A stretch of 64,000 nucleotides of DNA from Blastococcus sp. HT6-30 (GTDB lineage: Bacteria > Actinomycetota > Actinomycetes > Mycobacteriales > Geodermatophilaceae). Shown here piece after piece: positions 51,379 to 60,180 of this stretch (the first letter of the stretch is position 1; each line of letters opens with the position of its first letter). Made by a program: the position numbers and the translations under genes. Under the pieces are notes generated by a model that made no database searches, was not told where the DNA came from, and saw only the letters and a program-made list of their open reading frames with translations. The stretch covers positions 206,001 through 270,000 of the forward strand of contig NZ_CP155792.1 in assembly GCF_039729015.1 (NCBI RefSeq), read 5' to 3'.

Positions 51379-52626
51379 GTGGGGACTGCAGGAATCGGGC
51401 GCGGCGACGCGCGTCCCGCTGACGGGCGAGCGCGCCCCACGGAGACCGGCGGGACACTGGCGCCGGAGATTCCGCGGCAGTACCGCTTCGACTCGAACAC
51501 CGCGGTGCTGCCGCCGGCCGAGGCGGCCCCCGCGACGGCGCCGGCACCCCGCCGCCCCCTGGCGCGGCAGCAGCCTCGGGTCACGGCGATCATCCCGGCA
51601 CACAACGAGGAGGTCGGGATCGCGCAGACGATCGCGAGCCTCCGGAGGCAGACGAGGGCGCCGCAGCGCATCCTCGTCGCCGCCGACAACTGCACGGACG
51701 GCACGGTCGAGATCGCCCGGTCGCTGGGCGTCGACGTGCTGGAGACGCGGGGCAACACCGCCAAGAAGGCGGGGGCGCTCAACCAGGGGCTGGCACGCGT
51801 CCTGGCGGCGCTGGAGCCGGACGACGTCGTCCTGTCGATGGACGCCGACAGCCGGCTGAGCCCCGACTTCATCGAGCGCGGGATGCGCTACTTCGAGGCC
51901 TACCGGCAGCGCGGGGGCATCAGCGGCTCCTACGTGGCTGCGGACCACCCGTCCCGGATCGGCCTGCTGCAGAAGATCGAGTACGCCCAGGGCCTGCGGA
52001 CGGTGCACCGCCGCGCGGGCCGGATCCACGTGCTCTCCGGCGCGGCGACGATGTTCACCGCCGAGGCGCTGCGGGCCGTGGCTGCTGCCCGTGGCTCCGC
52101 GCTCCTGCCCGGTGTGCCGGGGCAGGTCTACCACGAGACGTCGCTCACCGAGGACTACGAGCTGACCGTCGCCCTGCAGCGGCTCGGGTACGACCCCCGG
52201 TGCGCGGCAGACTGCCAGGTGGTCACCGACATCATGCCGACCTGGTCGGACTGGCGGACCCAGCGGCTCCGCTGGCAGCGGGGGACGCTGGAGACGCTCA
52301 TGTCCTACGGCTTCGTGGAGCACACGCGGAAGGCCTGGCTGGTCCAGGCGTGGACGTACTTCCGCAGCCTGGTGCCGCTGCTCATGCTCGCGGCCTGGTC
52401 CTACGCGCTGGCCCTCGAGGAGCCGGCGCTGCACCTGATCTGGCTGGCGATCATCCCCGTGTTCGTCGTCGACCAGGTGCTGGCCTCCTGGAGAGCAGGC
52501 CGGCGGGGGCGCCTCTACGCCGCGCTCCTCCTCCCGATGATCGTCTACGACATGGCCCAGTCGGTCGTGAACTGGCAGGCCCTGTCCCGCGCGCTGCACG
52601 GCGCCGAGCCCGAGTGGATCACCTGA
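51379..52626 (+). CDS. Family 2 glycan synthase (PgaC/IcaA/NodC-like)
   Basis: A 415-residue membrane synthase: VTAIIPAHNEEVGIAQT, VAADNCTDGT, KKAGALNQGL, metal DADS in SMDADSRLS, TED in SLTEDYELT, and QRLRWQRG, followed by three or four helices. The set DxD/TED/QxxRW marks processive beta-glycan synthases. With a deacetylase and GH18 hydrolase in the same cluster, a GlcNAc polymer is the best guess. GTG at 51379 follows GGGGGGA. Its stop overlaps the next small gene by one base. It is the intact-length relative of the synthase at 40104, without the Arg-rich insertion. Confidence 0.88.
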   Translation: MGTAGIGRGDARPADGRARPTETGGTLAPEIPRQYRFDSNTAVLPPAEAAPATAPAPRRPLARQQPRVTAIIPAHNEEVGIAQTIASLRRQTRAPQRILVAADNCTDGTVEIARSLGVDVLETRGNTAKKAGALNQGLARVLAALEPDDVVLSMDADSRLSPDFIERGMRYFEAYRQRGGISGSYVAADHPSRIGLLQKIEYAQGLRTVHRRAGRIHVLSGAATMFTAEALRAVAAARGSALLPGVPGQVYHETSLTEDYELTVALQRLGYDPRCAADCQVVTDIMPTWSDWRTQRLRWQRGTLETLMSYGFVEHTRKAWLVQAWTYFRSLVPLLMLAAWSYALALEEPALHLIWLAIIPVFVVDQVLASWRAGRRGRLYAALLLPMIVYDMAQSVVNWQALSRALHGAEPEWIT

Positions 52627-52802
52627 TGGACCCCGCCGGCTTCTCCGCGCTGCTCGAGCAGGTCACCCACGACGGGTTCATGGGCGCCACCGCCGTCCTG
52701 ACGTCGGTCACCGTCCTGATGCTCGGCCTCGCGGTGCGACGAATCCTGCCGAAGAACGAGCGCGACGACACCCTGCCGTCCCCGGAGACGGGGCGGCGAT
52801 GA
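52626..52802 (+). CDS. Small membrane protein paired with glycan synthase
   Basis: 58 residues with one membrane helix (AVLTSVTVLMLGLAVRRIL) and a charged cytoplasmic tail (PKNERDDTLPSPETGRR). It starts within the synthase stop (TGATG) and overlaps the next gene by four bases. Position and size resemble PgaD/IcaD, small partners of PNAG synthases, although it has one helix rather than two. The helix end (RRILPK) resembles the micro-protein after the other GT2 (LLRIIPR). Confidence 0.7.
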   Translation: MDPAGFSALLEQVTHDGFMGATAVLTSVTVLMLGLAVRRILPKNERDDTLPSPETGRR

Positions 52803-54367
52803 CGGTCACCACCGCCCCGCCGACGGGGTCCTACCGGGCACCGCACTGGCACGACGCGCTGCTGCTGAGCCTCCCCGACCGCCTGGTCACCCCGGGCATC
52901 CGCCGGTGGATCACCCGGCTTCCGCTGTTCCTGACGGCGGTCGTGCTCGCGGTCCTGGCCTTGCGGTTGCGCAACGGCGCCTCGGCCGACGAGGCCCTCG
53001 CCATCACCACCGGCCGGGATCTGATCTTCCAGTGGGTCACGCAGTCCCCGGCGGGCGCGCCCGGCGGCGCGCTGCCCGGCGCGCCGTTCCTCTACCCCGT
53101 GCTCGCCGCCGCGCTCGACAGCGTCGGCGGGCTGTTCCTCGTCCGCGCGGCCGGGCTGGCCTGCGTGGTTACCGCGATGGTGCTACTGGCGGGTGCGGTG
53201 TCCGTACGTTTCCCGCACCGCGCCGGGGTCCTGACGGCCGTCGCCTTCGCGCTGAGCGCTCCGGTGGTGTTCGTCGCGGGCCTCGGGACGGCGGACGCGG
53301 TGGCGCTGGCCGGTCTCGCTGCGGCCCTCTGGGCGATCGCCGCACGCGGCGGTCCCGCGTCGGCGCTGGGAGCAGGCGCCCTGCTCGCCCTGGTGCCCGT
53401 CCTCGAGCACTCCACTTCCCTGCTGGTTCCGCTCGTCCTCGCAGCGGGGGCCTGCCTGGCCGGCGCCGGCGCGTCCCGGCGGAGGGGCGCGCACCGCCGC
53501 ACGGGCGCGTGCCGCCGCACTGGTGCGCTCCGCCGGACGGCGGTCGCCGGCGGCACGACGGTGCTGTTGACCGGCGTGGCGCACCTGCTCGGGGCAGGAC
53601 CGGGCGCCCGCGCGTGGACCGATCTCGTCGGCAACGCGCCGCTCAGCCCACACTCCCGAACCGGGCTGGTCGGCTGGCTCGCGCTCGACATCGGGCTGCT
53701 GGTGGCGATCGCCGGAGCCGGTGCGGTGCTGCTCGTAGCCACGGGCGGCCGCAATGCGCTGCTCGCCGCGGCCCTGCTGGCCGGAAGCGCGCTGTTCCCG
53801 GCCGCGCAGCTGTGGATGGGTTCGGCGGTGGCCTTCGACCGAAACCTCGCGTACTCGGCCCTGTTTCTCGCTCCCCTGGCCGGCGTCGCGCTGACCCGGA
53901 TGTCGCGGGGACCGTGGCGGCTCGGGCCGGTGCTGCTGGTCCTGCCGGTGCTGGTGCTGTTCGGCTTCTCCCGGTCGGGCGCGGTCTACGCGGCCTGGCC
54001 GGACGTCCGCCCGGTCGTCGCCCAGATCCTCGACGACCCGCAGCCGGGGTTGTACCTGGCCAGCGGCACGGCCGCGGAGGCGCTCGAGTACCACACGGCC
54101 GACCAGCCCACCGTGCAGTGGGCGGACACCTACGGTCTCTACGCCGGTGGCGAGGACGCCGTCCGGGTAGCCGTGGAGGACCTGCGCTACGAGGCGATCG
54201 TTCTCCACTCGGCCAGCACCGGCTCGCCGGCCGAGGACGCGATGGAGGACGTCGTGCTGACTGCCCTGCACGACAACTACACCGAGTACGAGCTGGTCGC
54301 GACGATCCCGGCCTCGGGTGTCGCCGACGCGGACGTCTGGCTGGTCTACCGGCAGGTGTCCCGGTGA
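52799..54367 (+). CDS. Polytopic membrane protein, glycosyltransferase 39/ArnT-like fold
   Basis: 522 residues with about ten helices and a C-terminal extramembrane domain of about 120 residues. An acidic first loop (NGASADEALAITTGRD) after helix 1 is where lipid-linked sugar transferases (PMT, ArnT) place their catalytic acid. An Arg-rich loop with a repeated RRTGA pattern (about 225-250) interrupts the helices. ATGA overlap with the small gene before and GTGA overlap with the deacetylase after. It may transfer or export sugars for the same polymer; the family call is tentative. Confidence 0.65.
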   Translation: MTVTTAPPTGSYRAPHWHDALLLSLPDRLVTPGIRRWITRLPLFLTAVVLAVLALRLRNGASADEALAITTGRDLIFQWVTQSPAGAPGGALPGAPFLYPVLAAALDSVGGLFLVRAAGLACVVTAMVLLAGAVSVRFPHRAGVLTAVAFALSAPVVFVAGLGTADAVALAGLAAALWAIAARGGPASALGAGALLALVPVLEHSTSLLVPLVLAAGACLAGAGASRRRGAHRRTGACRRTGALRRTAVAGGTTVLLTGVAHLLGAGPGARAWTDLVGNAPLSPHSRTGLVGWLALDIGLLVAIAGAGAVLLVATGGRNALLAAALLAGSALFPAAQLWMGSAVAFDRNLAYSALFLAPLAGVALTRMSRGPWRLGPVLLVLPVLVLFGFSRSGAVYAAWPDVRPVVAQILDDPQPGLYLASGTAAEALEYHTADQPTVQWADTYGLYAGGEDAVRVAVEDLRYEAIVLHSASTGSPAEDAMEDVVLTALHDNYTEYELVATIPASGVADADVWLVYRQVSR

Positions 54368-55227
54368 ATCGCGGGCGGCGGGGGCGGCCGCTGCTGGCCG
54401 CGCTGGCGGTCGTGCTCGGGCTGACCTTCGCCGGCTACCGGGTGGTCTCCGACGTGTCGGCGACCCCAGCGCCGTCGGCCGAGGAGCCGGCGGCCGTCCG
54501 GCCCCTCGCCAGCGACTGCTCCGGCGGGTACGTCGTGCTCAGCTTCGACGACGGGCCGCGGCAGCACACCGGTGAACTTCTCGACCGGCTCCGCGACTAC
54601 GGGCTGCGCGCCGTCTTCTTCTGGAGCGGGCACAACGTCGAGGGCCGCGGGGAGCTGGTCCGTCGGGCCGTCGCCGAGGGGCACGTCCTGGGCAACCACA
54701 CCCAGTCGCACGCCAACCTCGTGACCGGGCGGCTGCCCGGCGGCGACATGGTGGTGCCGTGGGGGGAGGCTCAGATCCGGGACGAGCTACGGCGGGCCAA
54801 CGACCTGCTCGTGGCCAACGGGGCCCCCATTCCGGAGCTGTACCGGCCGCCGTACGGCGCGGTGAACCGCCAGGTAGACGACGTGGCGCAGACACTGGGG
54901 CTGCGGCTGGTCATGTCCTTCGGCCACGGGGCGAGCGACAACCTGGTCGACTCTCACGACAGCGAGGGGATCTCCGCGGAGGAGATCGCGGCCAACGTCG
55001 TCGGGCCGATGCGGAGCGGCTCGATCATCACCATGCACGACGGCCTGGGCCAGGCGACCCTCAACTCGATCGAGGCTCTGCAGGCGATCGTCGACGCCAT
55101 GAACGAGCGCGGGCTCTGCACCACCACTGAGGTGCGGCCCGATGCGGCCGGGCGGATTCTCGAGTTCCCCGAGCCGGCGGGGGATCAGGTGCCGAGCTCG
55201 GCGCCGAAGGCCTCGGCGAACGGGTAG
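54364..55227 (+). CDS. Polysaccharide deacetylase (NodB domain)
   Basis: 287 residues: a membrane anchor near the N-terminus (LLAALAVVLGLTFAGYRVV), then a NodB domain with motif 1 SFDDGPRQHT (catalytic and metal Asp), motif 2 GNHTQSHANL (two metal His), motif 3 RPPYGAV and a later ITMHD with the final His. All catalytic residues are present. It removes N-acetyl groups from a surface GlcNAc polymer or peptidoglycan. GTG start overlaps the upstream stop. It ends in TAG inside the convergent GH18 gene (43-base overlap). Confidence 0.9.
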   Translation: MNRGRRGRPLLAALAVVLGLTFAGYRVVSDVSATPAPSAEEPAAVRPLASDCSGGYVVLSFDDGPRQHTGELLDRLRDYGLRAVFFWSGHNVEGRGELVRRAVAEGHVLGNHTQSHANLVTGRLPGGDMVVPWGEAQIRDELRRANDLLVANGAPIPELYRPPYGAVNRQVDDVAQTLGLRLVMSFGHGASDNLVDSHDSEGISAEEIAANVVGPMRSGSIITMHDGLGQATLNSIEALQAIVDAMNERGLCTTTEVRPDAAGRILEFPEPAGDQVPSSAPKASANG

Positions 55228-56150
55228 CCCCGCGCGCTCTCGATCGTCATGTCCCACACGTAGGCGCCGCGCACCCGGGAGCCGGCGTCGGCGAGGGTGC
55301 GGTAGGCGGCGAGGTACTCCTCGACCGGCATCTGTCCCGGCGCGCCGAGGGCGGAGCCTGCGTAGGTGGTCCCGATGGCGAACCGGGACGGCGGAAGTCC
55401 GCGGTCGACCATCCGCTGCACCGTGGCCACGATGTCGGCCCGGCGCTGCGCGGGGCTCTGCGGGAAGTCGTAGAACTGCGGTCCGTAGAGGTCGCAGACG
55501 CGGCCGCGCCAGGTGCGGCCGTCCACGGTGGCTTCTCCCTCGGCCAGGGCGAAGTCCTCGTACAGGCGTAAGCCGGGCTCGGCGGAGACGGTGACGGCGA
55601 AGTCGGCCCCCCGCCCTGCCTTGAGCTGGGCGCTGGCGCTGACCAGGGCCTGCAGGTCGGTGCCCGCGCCGCCCTGCTCGAGGTCCCAGTCGATGCCATC
55701 GCAGCCGTAGTAGTCGCAGATTCCCACGATGGAGGCGACGGCCTCGTCGACCTGCGCGTCGGTGCGCATCCGGATCCCGCCGTCGACCGCGCCGCCGATG
55801 GACAGCAGGACCATGGCCCCGCGGGCCTGGACCGCGGCGATGTCGGCGCGCAGCACCTCGGGCGTCACGCCGCTGCCCTGGTCGGGGTCGAACTCCAGCT
55901 CCCCGGTGCCGCTTCGCGCGCTGGTGGCGAAGGCGAGGAAGAAGACGTTCACCCGGTCGCTGGCCGTGGTCAGCCGCGGTGAGCCGTCGGCACGCCAGTA
56001 CTCGGCGACGACGGCCGGAGGGAGCGGATTCACCGGGGTGCCGTGGTCGGGTCCCGTCGAACGCACGGCGGCGACAACTCCCATCGCGACCACCAGCGTC
56101 ACAGCGCCGAGGAAGACCGGCTTCACCGCCCGGCGGACGCGAGACGGCAC
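55185..56150 (-). CDS. Glycoside hydrolase family 18 (chitinase-like), secreted or anchored
   Basis: 321 residues with an N-terminal signal/anchor helix (PVFLGAVTLVVAMGVVAAV) and a GH18 barrel. The active site CDGIDWDLEQG is a full DxxDxDxE motif; LLSIGGAVDGG is the preceding conserved strand, and YVWDMTIESARG the last. It would cut a beta-1,4- or beta-1,6-linked GlcNAc polymer outside the membrane. It is convergent with the deacetylase and overlaps it by 43 bases. In PgaB of the PNAG system a deacetylase and a GH18-like domain are fused. Confidence 0.9.
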   Translation of the reverse strand: MPSRVRRAVKPVFLGAVTLVVAMGVVAAVRSTGPDHGTPVNPLPPAVVAEYWRADGSPRLTTASDRVNVFFLAFATSARSGTGELEFDPDQGSGVTPEVLRADIAAVQARGAMVLLSIGGAVDGGIRMRTDAQVDEAVASIVGICDYYGCDGIDWDLEQGGAGTDLQALVSASAQLKAGRGADFAVTVSAEPGLRLYEDFALAEGEATVDGRTWRGRVCDLYGPQFYDFPQSPAQRRADIVATVQRMVDRGLPPSRFAIGTTYAGSALGAPGQMPVEEYLAAYRTLADAGSRVRGAYVWDMTIESARGYPFAEAFGAELGT

Positions 56151-56219
56151 CGGCTCCCCTCCTGCAGTTCCTCGGACCGGTCACACCGGACAGGGCGGGT
56201 GAGCATGTGCTGGGAAGCA

Positions 56220-57423
56220 ATCCTACGAGCTCCGCCGTGGGAACCGGCCCCCGCGCCCGGTGGTCGGGCGACGCGCGGCCGGCGCGGGCCGGGTGGGTTG
56301 GGCTGTCGAGCGCCTCTCGCGGCCCTGCCGCGCGGTGCGCGGCAGGGCGGGTCGGGCGCAGGTCGAGGAGATCGGTGTCGTCGTCCGATCCGCGGCCGGG
56401 TGTCCCGACCTCGGCGGCGATCAGCTGGCGGGACAGCCGCTCGGCGAGGGCCTGCCCGGCCGACGCGCGCTCGACCGCTTCCTCCAGGTCGGCCTGCGGC
56501 CCGACGACGTTCTGCTCCTGCTGCTCGAGCGTGTGCTCCAGCGCGTTCACGCGGGAGGCCAGCCGGTCGATGTCGGAGTCGGCGATCCTGAGCAGCTCGG
56601 CGTAGTGGTGCACCGCATCCCGGCGTCGTCGCAGCGCCCTGCGCGCCTTCTCGTAGGAGGAGGGGGGACGGCGGCTCGCCGCCGGCGGCCCGACGGTGCG
56701 GGCCAGGGTCTGGGCGACGAGGTCGCGGTAGCGGGTGTAGCGCTGGAACGGCACGACGCGGTGCCGTCCCTGGTCACCGGGTACAGCAGGACCGAGTCCG
56801 GCCAGCTGCCCGGCGGCACGCCGGACGATGTTGTCGACGTTGAACGGTTGGCCGGCCAGTTGCTGGTCGAGCATCGGGTCCTTGGCGAACACCGCGATCG
56901 GCAGGGTCCGGTTGGGGTCGGACAGCTCCGCGGCCAGATCCTCGCCGTCCGCCTCGCCGTCCGCCTCGCCGGCCGCCGCGATCGGCGTGGTCGCGAGTCG
57001 CGTCGGACCCGTCGGGGATCGGCGGCGGTGTCGAGCAGTGACCGCACGCGCCGGGGCGCCGCGGCGGTCTTGTGCAGCTGATCCGAGCCGACGGTCTCGA
57101 CATCGACCCAGATCCACGTACCGGCGCCGGCCTCGTCCCAGGCGCGCAGAGTCGTCCCCCAGCGGCTGCCGTCGGCCAGGGTCTCGATGAGTTCCGCCCG
57201 GACCAGAAAATCCGGGTGATCGTCCTCGGGCGTACTCGACGGTGACCTCCGGGATGCAACGGCCGGCAGCCGCCGGGATGCGTGCGGTCACCGATCCGCC
57301 GCGCTCGGGCACGCAGACGGCACCGGAGGTCTTGTCTGCGACCCAGTCCGCGAAGTGGCTCATGACCGGGGGTGCGTCCGGCGGGCGGCGGTCGCGCCAT
57401 ATGGCTCGGTAGATCCATGACAT
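56220..57423 (-). pseudogene. Frameshifted coiled-coil protein of unknown function
   Basis: From ATG at 57423 (GAGGGTGC upstream) the protein reads MSWIYRAIWRDRR, then SHFADWVADKTSGAVCVPE and GGSVTARIPAAAGRCIPEV. Just after VEYA an extra C (about 57235) shifts the frame; the adjoining frame continues DDHPDFLVRAELIETLADGS and WVDVETVGSDQLHKT, and a second shift near 57020 returns to the first frame (TRLATTPIA ... LPIAVFAKDP). A further out-and-back shift occurs around DSVLLYPVTRDG (about 56770). The end is a long coiled coil (residues rich in DIDRLASRVNALEHTLEQQEQ) with no clear stop. Similar proteins of unknown function occur in Streptomyces. A shorter remnant lies at 59440-60000. Confidence 0.7.
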
Positions 57424-57468
57424 GCACCCTCCGTCGGTCGTTCGCATGGTGACCTATGGGGGGCGTCG

Positions 57469-57921
57469 GTGGACCGGCTCCGGCGGTGCCGGTCGGCGTG
57501 CACGGTCACGAGCGGTTCCTCGACTGCCGATGACTCCCGTGTGGAGAACTCACACGGGCACGCAGAGCTGCTGCCCCGGCTGATCGGTCAGGGTGCCGCC
57601 CCGGAGCCGGCCCCCGCGCCGATGGGTGTCACCGTCCTCTTCCGCAGTGCAGGGGCTGCCGGTTACGGCCGCCATGCGGCGCCGCCGTCCGCCTACGGGC
57701 CGTCCGATCTCCATCGCCTGCTCCCCGAGCCGCCCACCGTTTGCCCTGCGACTGAAGAGACCGACTTCGAGAAGCCGCCGGTGGAGGCGATCGACGACGC
57801 GGTCGAAGCCGAGCTCGTCGCCGCGGGCGGTGTCGATTCCGGTGACCGGTCGGCGGACGAGGTGTCGACGAAGACGACCGGCTTCTGGGCGCGTCTGCGC
57901 CTGTCTCCCAAGGCGGCGTGA
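57469..57921 (+). CDS. Protein of unknown function, paralogue of the 50183 pseudogene
   Basis: 150 residues, soluble, no known domain. It has a variable start, a conserved core (GHAELLPRLIGQGAAPEPAP, AYGPSDLHRLLPEP), an acidic linker and a short basic-aromatic end (GFWARLRLSPKAA) that could bind a membrane or partner. GTG 57469 with a G-run ahead. The copy at 50183 is broken by a TAG. The two copies, both on the plus strand, bracket the exopolysaccharide genes. It is divergent from the frameshifted coiled-coil gene, 45 bases away. Confidence 0.6.
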   Translation: MDRLRRCRSACTVTSGSSTADDSRVENSHGHAELLPRLIGQGAAPEPAPAPMGVTVLFRSAGAAGYGRHAAPPSAYGPSDLHRLLPEPPTVCPATEETDFEKPPVEAIDDAVEAELVAAGGVDSGDRSADEVSTKTTGFWARLRLSPKAA

Positions 57922-58005
57922 CACACGGGGCCGATCGCTGACCGGCCCTCCGCCTCCTGCGGCAGCCCGAGAGCCGGCACCGCCGCCGTCCCTCCGGAGC
58001 GCGGC

Positions 58006-58412
58006 TCAGGTCTCGACGTCGAGCGGCAGGGCACGTCGTCGTGCAGCGCGGCGAGGGCGCGGTCGAGGGTGGCCAGTCGACCACCGTGTGAGCGCGCCAA
58101 CCCGGCCAGGTAGGCGTCGGTCACTTGCTTGTGGCCCACCACGCCGCGTAGGTCGAGTCGATGCCGTCGAAGCCGAGGTGGCCGGGCCAGAACTGGTGGT
58201 CGCTGACGGCGCCGACCCCGCGCACGACCTCGACCGCCTCGCGTGCGGTGGCGCCGCTGCGGAGCAGGAAGCGGACGAGTCGCCCCGTGGGTCAGCGAGC
58301 AGGTCGCGAAGGGCTCGGAGCGCTTGAGAAACCCGTCCTCCGTGAGGTCGTGGTGCACGTGGTCCGTGACGGTCAGTGCGATGAGCACGTTCGCATCGAG
58401 CAGAACGGTCAC
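58006..58412 (-). pseudogene. VapC-like PIN toxin, frameshifted
   Basis: The first 37 codons (VLLDANVLIALTVTDHVHHD with the first catalytic Asp, then EPFATCSLTHGA) are normal. An extra A near 58283 shifts the frame; the middle (LVRFLLRSGATAREAVEVVRG, then DHQFWPGHLGFDGID) is readable only in the next frame, and a tandem duplication of TCGAC near 58155 (five bases) restores it for GHKQVTDAYLAGLARSHGG and TLDRAL, which hold the remaining Asp residues. So the toxin is not made in full. GTGA overlap with the antitoxin gene before it. Confidence 0.8.
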
Positions 58413-58645
58413 TCGTCGTCCGCCAAGGAGCGCACGTCCTCGCTGGTGATCACCCGGCCGATGGATGCGACCTGCAGGCCGGTGCGGGGACTCGTGCTGA
58501 CCGGACCGGCCCCGGAGCGGCCAGGGCGGCGCGGAGCAGCGCGGAGCAGGCGCGTGAGCGTGTCGCTGAGCGAGCTGCCGGAGTCCCGTGCGATGGCGGA
58601 GGCCACCCGGTGGATGTCCTCGGGTAGATCGATCGTGGTGCGCAT
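58409..58645 (-). CDS. VapB-like ribbon-helix-helix antitoxin
   Basis: 78 residues: MRTTIDLPEDIHRVASAIAR plus DSGSSLSDTLTRLLR is a ribbon-helix-helix DNA-binding domain, and the tail (SIGRVITSEDVRSLADDE) is the flexible toxin-binding part. Start ATG 58645. It overlaps the toxin gene by four bases. As the toxin is frameshifted, the antitoxin is probably a leftover, still able to bind its operator. Confidence 0.8.
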   Translation of the reverse strand: MRTTIDLPEDIHRVASAIARDSGSSLSDTLTRLLRAAPRRPGRSGAGPVSTSPRTGLQVASIGRVITSEDVRSLADDE

Positions 58646-59021
58646 GTTCAGACGCAAGCGCCGGGATGCATGCAGGGGCATGGGTGCATCACGATGCGAG
58701 ATGTCGGTGCCAAAGTCCCACCGATGCGCCAGACGACCGCTAGGTCCGGGTAACATCCGCCCGCCGGCGCTCCGCAGGCCCGCTGTCGGTCGCCGGCACA
58801 CGCCCGGGCGTCCGTCACCCACCGACGCGTTCGCCGATGGACGGCTCGAGGCGTCCACGGAGGTCGTTCGAACCCTGGGCTGTACGGCCGCGACGAGGGC
58901 GACAGGGGACGGTGACCTTCTTCCTGTCACTCCGCAGCGCGAGCGGCCGGCGGCGGCAGCACGAGCACGCCTTGAGATCACCCGTTGACGGTCGGCGGTG
59001 CCCCTCGTGCGGACGGCCGGC
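58646..59021. other. Gap between antitoxin and zinc-ribbon genes
   Basis: About 376 bases in which I see no gene, RNA or repeat beyond the expected antitoxin promoter next to 58645. Confidence 0.5.
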
Positions 59022-59234
59022 TCAGTGGAGCGAGGCTTCCGTCTCCTCCAGCCGGATGCGCGCGCCGCAGCCCCGGCAGACCTCGGTGAGCCGCACGTTC
59101 GCATCCCAGCGGACGTTGAGCCGGTCCCGTAGCCGACGCACGCTGCGTGACTCGACGAGTTCGGGAACCACTTCGCCGCAGAGGCGGCACGGGTGGTCAG
59201 CGAGGCCGCGGATCACTCGGATACGGGTGGTCAC
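59022..59234 (-). CDS. Small double-CxxC zinc-ribbon protein
   Basis: 70 residues with two CxxC knuckles: HPCRLCGEVVPELVESR near residue 15 and EVCRGCGARIRLEE near residue 52, separated by an Arg-rich helix (RRLRDRLNVRWD). It should bind one zinc. GTG start at 59234. A frameshifted copy lies at 60181-60395. Function unknown; the basic helix would suit nucleic-acid binding. Confidence 0.65.
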   Translation of the reverse strand: MTTRIRVIRGLADHPCRLCGEVVPELVESRSVRRLRDRLNVRWDANVRLTEVCRGCGARIRLEETEASLH

Positions 59235-59439
59235 GGCTCGAGATGGTTACGGCTCCTGGTCCGAGCGCCAAGCGCTTCGCCTGCAGACCCCCACTCGTCA
59301 GGTGGTGATCCGGTCGCGTCGTGACTGTCGGTGAGCGGGTGACGCCACGCTTGGGACCTGCGGGTGGTGCCGTCGTCGATCGTGGCCTGCCGGTGCCACT
59401 CACCGGAGAAGAGTCGGGAGGCCGGGCCACCGCGCTCGG

Positions 59440-60000
59440 CTGCTACGCCTCACCGGGAGCGAAGTCGGGGAGCCGGCTGCCGACGCCCAGGAGCTGTCGT
59501 CCGGGCACCGCGCAGACCTCATCCTCGGCCATCCGCACGACGGAGACGCAGGGGTGCTGACGGGAGAGAACACCGCGATCGGCTCGGTCGCGAGCCGGGT
59601 CGGATCCTGTCGAGGATCGACGGCGGTATCGAGCAGCGACCGCACGAGCCGGGGCGCCGCCGCGGCGGTCTCGTGCAGCCGATCTGAGCCGACGGCCTCG
59701 ACATCGATCCAAGTCCACGTGCCGACGCCGGACTCGTCCCAGGCCCGCAGAGTCGTCTCCCCGCGGCTGCCGTCGGCCAGGGTCTCGATGAGTTCGGCCC
59801 TAACTAGAAGATCGGGATGCTCCTCCTCGGCGTACTCGACGGGGGAGCTCCGCGATGCAACGGCCGCGAGCCGCCGGGATGCGTGCGGTGACCGATCCGC
59901 CGCGCTCGAAACACCCAGGAACACAGGCGGCGATGAGCGGGTCCGGGGTCCGCTCGTTGGCTCACTCTGAGGGCGCGGCGGGCTGGTTGACCCGGGGCGG
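59440..60000 (-). pseudogene. Remnant of a second copy of the coiled-coil gene
   Basis: Similar to the 56220-57423 gene over its middle: VEYAEEEHPDLLVRAELIE, WTWIDVEAVGSDRLHETAA, RLVRSLLDTAVDP and TRLATEPIAVF. This copy lacks the MSWIYR start and the coiled coil, and has frame breaks before VEYA (near 59850) and after PIAVF. Here the region frameshifted in the first copy is read straight, which helps to locate the errors in that copy. Confidence 0.65.
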
Positions 60001-60180
60001 CCACTGCGCCGCGTCGGCGTCGCCGTCGGTCCGGGCGGGGTGGTTGCCGACGCCCACAATAGGCGCCCGGTGACTTGCGGTTCCTGATGGTGGAGCGCCG
60101 GACTGCGCGGAGCGGTCCGATGGAACGCGTCGGCGCGCAGGACGAGCATGTAGTCGGTTAGGGCGGCGGCCGGCATCCGC

